A stretch of 64,000 bases of DNA from Asparagus officinalis (GCF_001876935.1 NC_033794.1:118128290-118192289), one strand, 5' to 3'. Counted from the first letter of the stretch, positions 10,513-22,471 are shown. Notes: generated from the letters alone by a model not told the origin. Program-made: numbers and translations.

Positions 10513-12158
10513 TGGAGAGGTCCTCATTTCTAGCAGTCATATCAGCCATAGTATCAGCAGGGATGCCCAGGACATTATGGTTAGCAAACTCAACTGCAGC
10601 AGAGACAAGGTTGGATTATGACACTTACCACTGAGCAGGCAGAGGCATCTGGTGATGTAGTCACAGGTATTATTTTGGTTTACTCAGTGCATGCATTTAC
10701 CTTATTTGATTCTGGAGCATCGCACTGTTTTATATCTGCTCAGTTCGTTACACGACACACCATACCCTATGATAGTTTAGATGCAAGCTGGAGTATACAT
10801 ACCGGTAGTGGGGTGTTAATATCTAGTAGGGAGTGTAAGAAATGCCCAGTGGTAGTTTGTGGTAGGGAGCTAGTTGTAGACTTGTTGGTGATTGACACTA
10901 ACGGGTTCGATATCATTTTGGGGATAGATTGGCTCTACAACTTCCATGCGACGATCGGCTGTCGACGTCGAAGCGTTGTGTTCAAGATACCAGGTCACCC
11001 AGAGTTTGAATTCATGAGCAGAAGCAAAGTGATGGAGCAGCCAGAGCATCGAGCTAGCATGGATGAAGTATTAACCTGTATAGAGGTAGAGGAGAAGCCC
11101 ATACCAGAAATTGTCGAGGAATTCCTTGATGTTTTTCCTGATGAGTTACCGGGTCTACCACCAGATAGAGATATAGAGTTCGTCATTGATCTTATTCCAG
11201 GGGTTGCACCCATCTCAAAACCACCCTATCGAATGCCAATAGCAGATTTAGAGGAGTTGCGGAAGCAAGTCCAGGAGTATCTTGATAAGAAATTTATCAG
11301 GCTTAGTACTTCACCTTGGGAGCACCAGTGGTGTTAGTGCCAAAGCTGGATGGTAGCAAACGGATGTGTATTGACTACAGGGAATTGAATCGGGTCACTA
11401 TCAAAAATAAATACCCAATTCCCAGGATTGATGATCTTTTCGATCAGCTCGGAGGAGCTAGGGTGTTTTCTAAGCTGGACCTCAGGTCAGGTTATCATCA
11501 GCTGAAGGTGAGAAATGAAGACATACCCAAGACCGCATTTCGAACACGGTACGGGCACTATGAGTTTTTGGTGATGCCATTCGGAGTGACAAATGCTCCA
11601 TCTACATTTATGAGTTTGATGAACAAGGTGTTTTCCCAGTATCTTGACCAATTTGTTGTGGTATTCATCAATGAAATTCTTGTGTACTCCAAGACCAAGG
11701 AAGATCATGCAGAACATCTATGGACGGTGTTGCAAATCCTACGGAAGGAGAAGCTTTATGGAAAATTAAACAAGTGTGAGTTTTGGCTGGAGCAAGTGTC
11801 TTTTCTGGGGCACGTAATTTCAGGAGCGGGTATCTCTGTGGACCCGAAGAAGGTTGATGCGGTGTTAAGATTGGATCCACCTACATTTGTGACAGAAGTA
11901 CAAAGTTTCTTGGGGATGGCTGGATACTATAGGAAATTCATAAAGGATTTCGCTAAGATTGCAGGACCACTTACTAGGCTGACTCAGAAGGTGGTCAAGT
12001 TTGTGTGGGCTCCAGAGTGTCAAGCAGCATTTGAGGAGTTAAAGAAGAAGTTGACGTCAGCACCTGTTTTGACAATCCCGGATGAGTCAGGAGGATTTGT
12101 AGTGCACATAGATGCTTCTGGTTTGGGTTTAGGTTGTGTTTTGATGCAACATGGAAAG
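10513..12158 (+). pseudogene. pol: Tekay Pol: protease, RT and start of RNase H
   Basis: The protease has the aspartyl motif LFDSGASHCF (about 10705). The RT frame shifts near 11318, where one base is missing in the SPWGAPVVLVPK region, so protease and RT are in different frames. RT motifs follow: DYRELNRVTIKNKYPIPRIDD, KLDLRSGYHQLK, MPFGVTNAPSTFM. The catalytic box, normally F-I-D-D, reads FINE (Asn-Glu at 11670-11675), so the metal-binding aspartates are lost. RNase H begins near 12095 (HIDASGLGLGCVLMQH) and is cut by the solo LTR at 12159; the duplication GAAAG (12154-12158 and 13452-13456) marks the site. Confidence 0.92.
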
Positions 12159-12779
12159 TGTTTGTGGAAAATTTGCAGTAAAAGAAACGAAGGAAAATTG
12201 ATTTGTATTCCTTTAATCTCAGTTACAATTGGATTTCCAGATTACAAAAGAGAAGAGAATGATCTGGATTCTCCCCTTTGTTTAATTCTGGGTTCTTCAC
12301 GGTGGCGATGAGATGCCTCCCTCAAATGCTCGCGTCGAGTTTGCTTCTCGTTGACGATCCGATGTCTTGTTTCACTGGAACGTGGTCTTCTCCTCACGAT
12401 TCGATGTTGTGGAGAACTCTGAATGAGTTTAAAACTCTATGAAAGAGTTGATTTAACCGAAAGTCGGTTATAAGCCAAGGATGAAGAAGATCTTGTTGTC
12501 GATCTCCAAAGCTCCAACCGAAGGATGAAGGGTCCTCTTTTCGTTGCCAAGAAGTTCCAACAGACCCCCCTAACTGAATTGATTTTTAGTTATTTATAGG
12601 GGATTAAGGGGTGTAACCACCTCCTTAATTCGCTCCTAAGTGGGGCTAATGGGATGTAACCGCCCCTTAAATCACTCCTGAGTGGAGTTGTGATCCCCTC
12701 AGATCGTGGGAAACGGTTTTGAAACCGTTCAGCTCGTGTTTGAACGAGTCAAACGCAAAATCCATGTTCTGATGCGAAT

Positions 12780-13100
12780 TCTGCATTCAAACGCAGTGTT
12801 TGGAAGCTCAGATGCAGCAATTTGGAAGCTGCGTTGGCATCTTGTTGAAAGCTGCGTTTGACAGCTTGGGAGCTGCGTTTGGCGGCAGGTGAAAGCTGCG
12901 TTGATAGCTTTCGGAGACTGCGTTTGTGGCCGAACATGAACTGCGTTTGCAGCTTTTGGAGCTGCGTTTGCGGCCGAACATGAGCTGCGTTGGCGGCCGA
13001 ATCTGAGCTGCGTTTGCGGCTTTTGGAGCTGCGTTTGCAGCTTTTGGAGCTGCATTTGCAGCTTTTAGAGTTGCGTTTGAGCTGCGTTCGTGGCTGTGAA
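12780..13100 (-). repeat. GCTGCGTTTG word array in the solo LTR
   Basis: About 15 copies of GCTGCGTTTG-like words at roughly 20-30-bp spacing, many within the self-complementary word GCTGCGTTTGCAGC. In the minus orientation the array lies 180-500 bp upstream of the TATA box. Long minus-strand ORFs here are low-complexity artefacts of the array. Confidence 0.85.
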
Positions 13101-13199
13101 CGCGATGCGTCTTGATGCTGGTGTGCGGGGAGGACTTCCACAGTTTGATTTGAAGAGACCGTCGATTTGTAGTCTCTTTCTGTCGAAGCGTTGCAAAGA

Positions 13200-13400
13200 T
13201 CGTCATTTTGTAATCTTTGCTTTAGCTCTCTGATATATGAGAGTCGTCAGATTGTAACTCCCGATGTTGATTATGAAGGCTGTTTGATTAGAGCTTCCAT
13301 CAGTTGTCGTGAAGGTCGTCAGATTGTAACATTTAGCGATCTACGTGAAAGTCTTCAAATTGTAACCTTCTGAAAGTCGTCAGAGTGTAACTTCCATCAT
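13200..13400 (-). repeat. GTCGTCAGATTGTAAC word series in the solo LTR
   Basis: Five or six spaced copies of (G)TCGTCAGATTGTAACT or near variants, about 40-60 bp apart. In minus orientation they occupy the first 250 bp of the LTR. The homologous series is at about 42490-42740, where the end unit has been duplicated (42685-42790). Confidence 0.7.
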
Positions 13401-13456
13401 TGGTGTTTTGATGGGGATCAGCTATCTATTGTGATTTTTAGACAGCCTACAGAAAG

Positions 13457-13819
13457 GTAGTAGCTTATGCGTCTAGACAGCTAAAGACGCATGAGAGGAA
13501 TTACCCAGTTCATGATCTGGAACTAGCGGCAGTTATTTTTACATTGAAGCTATGGCGGCACTATCTTTTAGGGCAGAGAGTGGAGGTGTACACAGATCAC
13601 AAAAGTTTAAAGTATATCTTCACCCAGAAAGAGCTCAACATGAGGCAACGTAGGTGGTTAGAGCTTATGGCGGATTATGATCATGATTTACAATATCACC
13701 CAGGACGGGTTAATGTAGTGCCAGATCATTTGAGCAGGAAACCTATGGCGATGAGACTCACCAGACAGCGGGAGTTGCTAGCTGAGTTTTGGAGGATGAA
13801 CATGGAGGTTATATTGCCT
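13457..13819 (+). pseudogene. pol: Tekay Pol: rest of RNase H
   Basis: Continues the RNase H after the solo LTR: VAYASRQLKTHERNYPVHDLELAAVIF, then LWRHYLLGQRVEVYTDHKSLKYIFTQK and the connection to integrase. The TDHKSL and HERNYPVHDLEL words are standard for Ty3/gypsy RNase H. A stop (TGA) at 13820-13822 and frame changes follow before integrase. Confidence 0.9.
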
Positions 13820-13864
13820 TGAGTAGAGAGACAGTTGATGAGTTTGCAGTTATAGTCAACCCTG

Positions 13865-15268
13865 GTGGACCGGATCAAGGCTACCCAGTTCGAGGATGCT
13901 CGATATCAAAAATTTAATAAACAGGTGGAGTCTGGGGAGAGAACTGATCTACAAATACATGAGGATGGATCCTTGCGATTTCGAGGTAGGTTATGTGTGC
14001 CTAAGGGCGATGTTAGAAGAGAGCTGTTAGAGGAGGCGCATAGTTCAGTGCTTTCTATTCATCCAGGAGGAACAAAGATGTATCGGGACTTGAGAGAACA
14101 CTACTGGTGGCCAGGAATGAAGATGGAGATAGCCCAATTTGTGTCCAAATGCCTTATATGTCAGAAGGTGAAGGCTGAGCATCAGAGAACAGCTGGGTTA
14201 TTGCAGCCCCTTCCTATTCCTGAGTGGAAGTGGGAACATGTTACGATGGACTTTGTCACAGCTTTGCCGAGGAGCCAGAAGGGAAACAACGTCGTATGGG
14301 TAGTAGTAGACCGGCTCACAAAGTCAGCTCGTTTTATACCATTTCGAGTTAGACAGACGACAGAGAGTTTAACGGAGTTGTACATGAGGGAGATAGTACG
14401 CTTGCATGGGGTACCAGTTAGCATTGTTTTTGATCGAGACACCCGATTTTTATCACACTTTTGGAAGAGCTTGCAGCAGTGTCTGGGGACTAGACTGAGT
14501 TACAGTACAGCTTACCACCCACAGACAGATGGACAATCAGAGAGGACTATACAGATTCTGGAGGATATGTTGCGGGCATGCATGTTGGATTTCAAGGGCT
14601 CTTGGGAAGACCAATTACACTTGGTGGAGTTTTCTTATAATAACAGTTATCAGGCCAGCATCCAGATGGCACCTTATGAGGCATTATATAGGAGAAAATG
14701 TAGATCTCCTACCTGTTGGGATAACATGGGCGAGCGGCGTCTGCTAGGTCCTGAGATGATAGTGCAGACAATAGACAAGATAAAGGCAGTACGGGAGCGC
14801 CTTAAGTCAGCTCAAGATTGACAGAAGAGTTGGGATGATGCTAAGAGGAGACCTCTACAGTTTCAAGTTGGAGAGCATGTTTTCTTGAAGATATCCCCAA
14901 CCAGAGGAGTTATCAGATTTGGCAGCCGCAGGAAGCTTAGTCCACGTTTCATTGGTCCTTTTGAGATATTGGAGAGAGTAGGAGAGGTGGCATACCGACT
15001 AGCTTTACCTCCGTCGTTGGATGGATTGCATAACGTGTTCCACGTATCACAGCTTCGACGATATGTACGAGATGAGATACACATCCTAGACATCGCAGAG
15101 CTTCAGATTGGGACGAACTTATCATATGAGGAGCGACTTATAAAGATTTTGGACAGACAAGAGAAGGTCCTCAAGAACAGAACCATTTCGCTTGTATTAG
15201 TATCGTGGGAGCGAGAGGACGATATTCATCAACGCTATCCAGATCTCTTTACTACAAGTAATTTTTAG
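13865..15268 (+). pseudogene. pol: Tekay integrase with truncated chromodomain tail
   Basis: The order is an HHCC zinc-binding region (HSSVLSIHPGGTKMYRDL...CLICQKVK), then a catalytic core with all three acidic residues visible: MDFVTALP, FDRDTRF and TDGQSERTIQ. A TGA at 14819-14821 splits the frame before the GPFEILERVGEVAYRLALP segment (the GPF motif). The tail ends SWEREDDIHQRYPDLF. The chromodomain centre seems to be missing: the frame runs from NRTISLVLV straight to SWERED, with no room for the usual W-x-n-EATWE core, which suggests a deletion of about 14 codons. Confidence 0.9.
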
Positions 15269-15317
15269 TTCTTATTATGGTCGAATAAATTTTGAGGACG
15301 AAATTTTCTTTTTTGTA

Positions 15318-15328
15318 TGTGGGTAGGA
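15318..15328 (+). promoter_or_regulatory. Tekay polypurine tract
   Basis: TGTGGGTAGGA lies directly before the 3' LTR start and is a degenerate purine tract. Confidence 0.55.
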
Positions 15329-17922
15329 TGTAATAATCAATATTTTTATACAAGGTTTTATAGGAGGTGCACAATTATTGTTGTGGTGTAGAAAGCTTTA
15401 TGAATAGGCCCACATCATGTTTAAAAAAAATGAGGGTTCTCAAAGGCCCACCTAGAAAGCCCACTTCACCCATGCCTTCGTTTAAGAGATTCAAGATGAT
15501 TCTTTTTCTTTTTTTGGAATTTTTTTAAAATCAAAATCCCGTGATTTTAGCTCCCAAATCCAAAAAAAAATAACGTGGGATTTTTTTTTAGTTTCCTTGT
15601 TTGTTTTTACCCATTTCACCAAATTTAAAAACAAATTCCTTAATTTTAGGAATTTTTAAATTTTTACTTTCCCCTTTTATATATATCCTCACTTCTTCTT
15701 TCATATAAAAAAAACAAAAAAAGGAGAAAAAGAAGCAACAGAGAACAAGAGAAGGGAAGGAGACGGACATTTGGTTTTTTTCTTTTGGAGTTCATAGTCT
15801 TTTCTTCGACAAATCGGCAAGCATTCTTTTCCTCAAATATTATATTTTTTTAGATTATTATTTTTGATTTTTGTTCATTCATGCAAACATTTTTTTTTCA
15901 CTGGATTATATATATTTTGCTATGAAATTTTAATATTTGTAAGTCATCAACTTGGTGTATGTATATGATAATAGGTTGAATGGCATCCGTTGTAAATATT
16001 TTGATGGCATGAGCTGTAAATATTTTGATGGCATGAACTATAAATAATTAAAACTTTATAACAATATACATAACCGGTCATTGATGTAGAGTTTTAATAT
16101 TTGTAAGTTATCAAGGTGCTGTATGTTGATATGATAATAGGTTAAATGGCATTCGTTGTAATTAATTTGAGGGCAAGAGCTGTAAATAAGTATGACCAAA
16201 ATGGTTCCATCTTTGGGATCTTGTACTTTTAATATACAGTTAGTTATTAAACTTTCGGTATAAATTTTGTTTTTTTTCATTTGTGTGATTATTAAACTTT
16301 CGGTATAGATCTTGTACCTTTAATTATTTTGAGGTCATGTATATAGATTTTCTTTTTTTTCATTTGTGTGATTATTAAACTTTCGGTAATAGCATGCGAT
16401 TGACAAGGCTTGAGGGTAACATGGTTAGATATTTTGTGTCCGATGTAGTAGTCAAGGGTTTGACCCTTTAAACCCATTCACTTTTTTTTCTTCTATGTAT
16501 AATCCTAGGTTTCTGGTCATGTCTTTTTGGTTAAAAAAAAATTATTTTGACTATTAGTTTGTTTACTAAATTTTAGACTTATATTATTTATCAAATTCTC
16601 TCACTATTAGTTTGTTTACTAAATTTTAGACTTATATTATTTATCAAATTCTCTCTTTTTGTCCTTTAAAAAATATTAGTTCTCGTACCAGTTTTTTTGA
16701 CTTATATTATTTATCAAATTCTCTCTTTTTGTCCTTTAAAAAATATTAGTTCTCGTACCAGTTTTTTTTACTTATATTTATTTTAGTGAACTTGTCAACT
16801 CATTTTGTGTACCTTGTTATGCTATGAAATAGATTGTGTGGTTGAATTCAGTGTTAATCAGTAAATGTCATCAAATAGGCTAGACTGTGCATGAAGACGT
16901 CTTCCATCCAAAAATATGATTTATAAGCGTTTTTTTCATAGCATGGCTACGCTCTCGATATCGATATCCCGATATGTGATTTTCCTTGGCTATTATTATT
17001 ATAGCATCGACTAGACGATGCACTCCTTTTGATTAGACATGTTTTGGACCACGGTTATCTTTCATAGTTTTATGGAAGCCGTTCCACGGAATCCCTGTGG
17101 TTAGTGCACAACATTTCATGCACAGTTACTTAGATTAAATAGACAACATGGGGTTTAATAAAAGGGGAATTGGACGGAGAATATAACATGTATATAAGTG
17201 GGTTTGTGCGCATTCTTGATATCCTGGTATATATATATATAAGAACTAAGGGCCCATCATGACTTGAAGCCGTGTTCCCAGGACGGTTTACGGGAAACCG
17301 ACTTATATACATGAAATATTCTTTTCTAATTCAAATAACATCTAAAACAGTAATAACAGGCTTGTGTGTCTTGTCGTTGACCTATTTGATATCTATAATT
17401 AGCATTTTTTTTACCGTTAATGGAGTTTTTATTATTTTTCCATGCCACATTATACTTATACGTGCACTATTCCTTCATTTTACATGCTTGTTGGGAGTTT
17501 CCTGACTCCCCTGGGGTTTGTATGCCCCAGATTCGGGAACTGTTCTTTCTTCGCAGGACCGAGAGTATTTTGAGGGGCAGGCTCAGCTGTAGTTATCACC
17601 GATCCTTCTATCCAATCTCCGGTTCAGTTGTTTTAGGTAGTTATTTTGGCTCATGTTTTTCTTTAGCCCCAGTTGGCTCTCCAGACTATGGTGTATTTTT
17701 TTTCTCTTTAGAGATTTGTGAACTTGTCATAGAACTATGGAAATTTTCTGATATTTCTTTATCTATACATTTCTTTTTTTATTATCTTGGTTACATGCTC
17801 TTTGGTATAGTTTTGGCTTCATCTGTATACAGGATTATCTAGAGGCGTGAATGCGACCGTATGGTTGTATTGCTGACCGAGTCATGCTCCGAACTATTAC
17901 ATTTTGGAACCGGGGCGTGACA
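15329..17922 (+). repeat. 3' LTR of the Tekay element (2594 bp)
   Basis: It starts TGTAATAATCAATA and ends GGGGCGTGACA. It is highly similar to the 5' LTR but longer, mainly because of two tandem duplications at about 16549-16765 (ACTATTAGTTTGTTTACTAA and TTTTGTCCTTTAAAAAATAT units), each present once in the 5' LTR. These arose after insertion. Confidence 0.93.
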
Positions 17923-18820
17923 GGTCGACTAGAGCATGTCGCCCGGCAAGCCGCCCTTAATGAACATCGTCGCATACGAAGACGATGATGTCAGGATAAT
18001 CGAATCGTTCAGGGATGTAGGAGTGTGACGATTGATTGTTGTAGGAGTCGTCCCATGGTAGGTTGCTACCCATCGATTGTTCTAAGAGAATATTAGAATG
18101 CTCAGGATAGGTCGGGTCATTTAGGGACATACAAGTGTGACGACCGATCAGAGTAGCAACACGTCGCATGGTAGGTTACTACTCCTGCCTTGTCATTCAT
18201 TGGAATGACGGAGCCGGCTACCAGAGGTAATCATTAACCCAATAGAATCTTGTTGCGATTAGAGCAACTATGAGGGTCTACCATCCTATGGGAGAGGATT
18301 AATAGGTTGATGTTGTCAGAGGTGATAGTTAACATGACTTGGTTGTTTGTTGCGATGTGAGTAACTCTGTAGGCTTACCATCCTATTGGAGAGGATTGGT
18401 GTAGTTGATTTTGCTAGAGGTAATAGTTAACGTGACTGGATTGTTCATCGTGTCGTCCTATTGGAGAGGACTAATGGGGAAAACTTGAAGGAAACTGATG
18501 GGGGTACATAGTTAACCTGATAGTTTTTAGAGATTCATCGTCCAGTTGAATGAGACTGATGGAGAAACGACTATTAGAGGTGGGGATTTAACTTGATAAT
18601 CAACTTTGGTCCTAACTGCCGAAAGGTTTGACCAAGTGGGGATCTGGGTTATCCCTAAGAACACTATATGTAGCGTCTTATAGGGGTTTCCCGTAAGCGG
18701 TGGCTCATACTCGTGAGTATGTCAGAATATATGAAGTAGGAGTAGTTTAGCCTCGTGTACCAGTTAGAGGGGAAAATGGGCAGTTTAGACTTGTGCACTT
18801 GTAGTAGTGAAAGGGTAGTA
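17923..18820 (-). other. 3' noncoding region of family T
   Basis: No coding signal. It holds a roughly 100-bp degenerate tandem repeat with the word CCATCCTATTGGAGAGGAT at about 18279, 18377 and 18455, and a second repeated word (CGTCGCATGGTAGGTTACTAC / CGTCCCATGGTAGGTTGCTAC) at about 18050 and 18160. It follows the integrase stop at 18821-18823. Confidence 0.65.
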
Positions 18821-20180
18821 CTAAGGATAGTACTTCTTCAAGAATTTGCCATTGATAGGCATTATGATCTTATCGCCATTTGGTTTGACGAGGCGATAAG
18901 CTCTGTTCAAATAGACTGTCTCTATCACAAACGGTCATTCCCATTTGGGCTGGAATTTACCTTTCTTCTTGGAAGTGAGAATCATCAGTCGTCGAACAGC
19001 AAGTACCAATTCTCCCTCCTTGAAGGATCGATGCTTGACTTTCTTGTCAAAGGCCTTAGCTATTCGAGCTTGGTAGAACTTAATGTGTTGTTGGGCTTCA
19101 AGCCGCCTTTCATCCAACACTTTAAGTTCCGTGAGACATCATTGATGATTATCCTCGATCGTCATTCCTATCGCTAGGGTGACGTAGAGGGATGGAATTT
19201 AAATCTCTAATGGTAACACGGCCTCACAGCCATATACCAATGAGTAAGGTGTGCTGCCAGTCGACGTGCGAACCGTTGTGCGATATGCCCATAAGCTCTC
19301 GCCAAGCTTCTCATTCCAATCACGCTTGCTAATGGAAGTTAGCTTGGTTAGGATCTTAATGATTGTTTTGTTGAAGGCCTTGGCCCAATCGTTCGCTGAA
19401 GGGTTATAGGTTATAGAGGAAAGGTTCTAGATTCTGAACTTGTCACAGAACCGGGTGAACGCATGACTAACGAATTGTGTGCCGTTGTCATAAATGATAC
19501 ATCGAGGTACGCCGTATCGATATATGACGTGATGTTTGATGAACTTGATCACCTCATTGGTTTTGACTTCTCTTAAGGGGACGACTTTGGCCCATTTAGA
19601 GAAGTAGTCAGTGATTGCCAGAATGAACCAGTGACACCTTGCTGATGGCGGGGATATCGGCCCAAGTATATCCATTCCCCATGCTTTGAACGGCCATGAC
19701 AGTGCTGTCATATGCAGGTCTTTAGAAGGTCGGTGCATTTAATTGGTGTGAATCTAGCATGCGTGGCATCGTTTGGCATAAGCAACTGCGTTGCTAACCA
19801 TTCCTAGCCAAAAGTAGCCTATCCTCCGTAGACGATCTCACAGCTTAGGTCCGGGCTAGTGAGCTCCACAGGTGCCATCATGGGCTTCACGTAGCGCTTC
19901 TTGCGCTTCTGTCTTTAAAAGACATCGGAGTAACAAGCCCTCATATGACCTACGATACAATGTCTTTGTGATCGAGTCGTAGTAGAACCTTAAGGCACGT
20001 CGGCGGACAGACTCTCGCTCCTTGGCATCTTTAGGTAACATGACGTATAAAACGTAATCGATGATCGGGAGACACCAGTCTTTCAGGTCAAGTTGATCCG
20101 GAGCCTGGTGAGTAGCGTTCGCTTCTAGAACGTCCTCTGGTCGAAAGAGTCGTCGACTCGCTAAAGTGACACATTGAGTT
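18821..20180 (-). pseudogene. pol: Family T integrase, catalytic Glu lost
   Basis: The zinc-binding region is near 20000-19750 (LLLRCLLKTEAQEALREAHDGTCGAH, then CHAC). The catalytic core has GMDILGPI and YDNGTQF (19738-19427). The third acidic residue, Glu in the relatives' NGLAEAFNK, is Lys here: the frame reads NDWAKAFNK, with codon AAG at 19381-19379. The C-terminal part resumes at 19120 and ends KKYYP with TAG at 18821-18823. Several stops and frameshifts break it. The integrase would be inactive even if made. Confidence 0.88.
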
Positions 20181-20182
20181 GT

Positions 20183-20773
20183 CTATAGCGGTTGAGCCAA
20201 GTTAGTCGCTAAGGATGCGAGGGCGTCCGCGTGTGTGTTCTTGGAACGAAGCACATGCTCAATGCAGAACTTTACGAATGACTCAACTAGTTTGGTAACC
20301 TCTTTGTGAAGCGGGATTAGATCGTCATTCTTAACCATGTTTTCTCCCGTCATCTGCCTAACGATGAGCTGAGAGTCGTCGTAGGCCTCGAGATGTTTTA
20401 TCTCTAACTCTTTTTCTAGCTTGAGCCTAATGAGTAGCGCATTATACTCAGCCAAATTATTGGTATAGGGCTCTGTTAAAGAGAAGGCTCGAGGTAATAC
20501 ATGGTTATGCGGGGAAGTGAGGACGACCCCCACTCCTGCAACAATAGATCTGCTTGTGCCGACGCGAGATGTACCATCGAAGAACATCTGCCAAACTTCT
20601 GCTGGGGAGGTCACGTTGACTTTGGGGGGTTCATTCGGTAAATCTTCGAACAAGTTAGTTTTCACCCCCAGCGGATGACTGGCCATGAGATCACAGATGG
20701 CCTGCCTTTTGACTGATTTTTGTGGCATAAAGTGAATGTCGTACTGAGATAGTAGGAGTGCCCATCTAGCCAA
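20183..20773 (-). pseudogene. pol: Family T second RNase H (aRNH)
   Basis: A 196-residue frame with a full RNase H fold signature: FFDGTSR, NNLAEYNALL, AYDDSQLI and NTHADALASLA supply the D-E-D-D acidic set. This extra RNase H, lying between the original RNase H and integrase, is a hallmark of the Tat lineage. The frame is open but separated by stops from both neighbours. Confidence 0.88.
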
Positions 20774-22046
20774 GTGTCATTTTAAGGCCGGGGGCTGTGC
20801 CATGAAGACTCGGATGGGGTTCCTCCGGGAAATGACATGGATGGTTTGGCCAACTAGGTAATGTCGCATCTTTTGGATGGAAAATATCAAGGCCAAACAC
20901 TCCTTTTTGACCATAGGGTACCATCGCCTGGCGCCCTGTAGAGTTCTACTCAGGTAGTAGATGCCCTGCTCATGGCCGGCATCGTCATTCTGTGCCAAGA
21001 GAGCGCCCAGAGAGTGCTCCATGGCTCGTATGTAGATGAGGAATGGCTTTCCTAAGATCGGAGCTGCCAGGACGGGGGGGTTTGAGAGGTAAACTTTGAT
21101 CTCCACAAAGGCCCGCTGGCAGGGATCGTCCCATATGAAGGAGATACCCTTCTTCATCAGTTTGGAGAAGGGTTGACATTTGCCCAAAAGATTTAAAATG
21201 AACCTCTGGATGTAAGCCAATCGTCCCTGGAGACCCCTTAATTCCTTAAGATTCTAGGGCGGCTGAAGCTCTTGGATAGCTCGTACCTTATCCGGGTCGA
21301 TTCGGATTCCCTTTGTTGTGACTACGAATCTAAGGAATTTACCACTGGACATCCCTAAGAATGACTTCGTAGGATTCATCTTGAGTTAATGAGATCGCAT
21401 GAGTTCGAACATAACCCTCAGGTCTTGGAGATGGTCATCTTTGCTACGACTTTTTACGACCAGGTCGTCCATATAGCATTTGACTATCTTTCGCAGATAG
21501 TCTTGAAAATCATGCTCATGGTGCGTTGATACATTGCACCAGTGTTTTTGAGTCCGAAAGGCATGACCGTGTAGCAGTACATCCCCATTGAAGTCCTGAA
21601 TGAAGTGTGTTTTTCGTCATCAGGGTGCATCTTGATTTGATTATACCCTGGAAACCCATCCATAAAGGACCATCCTCTCAAATCCGCACGTGTTATCGAT
21701 GATGACGTTCGTGATGGGAAGAGGAAACTCGTCCTCATAATTCAATGCGAAGACATCAATATATTCCCGTATGAGGGCTATGAGGTCTTATTTCTCTTGG
21801 GAAGGTAGACTACCGCTGATAAATATGGGCTTGGGGTTGGTCTCCTCGCCCATGTTTACTTGGAGGATTTCGTTCTCGGTGGCCGGTTCACGCTATTCGA
21901 AGCGACTACTCCACTGAGCATTAACGTGGCGGTCCCATGTCTCGTCGTAAAGCAGGACCTACCCATCCTCTGTCATTTCGACGGGATCAGTCACAGTCAT
22001 GTTGACTGTTAGGTTATTGAACAAGTCCCTCACGCTGACGTCTGAG
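20774..22046 (-). pseudogene. pol: Family T RT and first RNase H, RT N-terminus deleted
   Basis: RT is visible as FMDGFPGYNQIKMHPDD (about 21665-21615), MPFGLKN and CYMDDLVVKS (21478-21450), then KMNPTKSFLG and LRGLQGRLAYIQRF. The first RNase H has the degenerate start IYIRAMEHSLGALLAQ, where an active enzyme has Asp, as in other Tat elements. Compared with 60960-61400, sequence jumps from the IDVFALNYED linker to EFPLPITNVIIDN near 21738, removing about 240 bp including the RT N-terminal motifs. In-frame stops are present as well. Confidence 0.88.
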
Positions 22047-22471
22047 TGTAGGCGTATAAAATTGCCTATAGGTCCCATAGCACAGCTCGACGCCGATTTA
22101 ACAAACGGACCACCGGGCGACGTATCCAAACAAGACCGTTAGCTCGCCAACGCTGAAGCCAAGCTATACGCAACGGAGCAGGTTAACGAGGCGACAAATC
22201 GCACCCAAGCATTGGAATGCATCCACTCGCACGCGGAATCAAACCAATGTTTAGGTGAATCACCGAGTCATCTAAACAAGAGCGAACTCGGATGAATCAC
22301 GATCAAATCAACATCAATTCCGGACTCAAATTCAGAAGTTGGTTTACTGCCATATCAGGAACCCGACTCACTGCCAAATCTGGAATCAAGTCAAAGAGTC
22401 GTTGCCAAGTCAATCAACCACACAAGAGAACCAGAACCGGAAACAAAGGACGAAACGGACAAACACCCGGG

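Larger units (their letters stand above)
12159..13451 (-). mobile_element. Solo LTR (family S), 1293 bp
   Basis: It has TG...CA ends (plus-strand TGTTTGTGG... to ...GACAGCCTACA) and a perfect duplication GAAAG. Host RNase H codons rejoin exactly across it. The minus orientation is preferred: the minus-strand start reads TGTAGGCTGTC, like the Tat LTR starts here, and the minus strand has a TATA box (CCTATAAATA, 12591-12600). No coding sequence, primer site or purine tract is inside, so it is a single LTR. A second copy is at 41428-42801. The lineage of its parent is unknown. Confidence 0.85.
6793..17922 (+). mobile_element. Tekay/Del-type chromovirus, complete but inactive
   Basis: The 5' LTR (6793-9261), tRNA-iMet primer site, gag, PR-RT-RH-INT-chromodomain tail, purine tract and 3' LTR (15329-17922) are all present. 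A perfect 5-bp duplication GGTCG flanks it (6788-6792 and 17923-17927). LTRs of about 2.5 kb, a CCHC-containing gag and the domain order point to Tekay/Del. It is inactivated by stops, a frameshift between PR and RT, a changed RT active site and a solo LTR insertion at 12159-13451. It is inserted in a minus-strand Tat element. Confidence 0.93.

Noticed and set aside
12729..13206. Minus-strand ORFs rich in SCKRSS/ANAAPKA repeats
   Set aside because: Low-complexity products of the GCTGCGTTTG word array inside a solo LTR.
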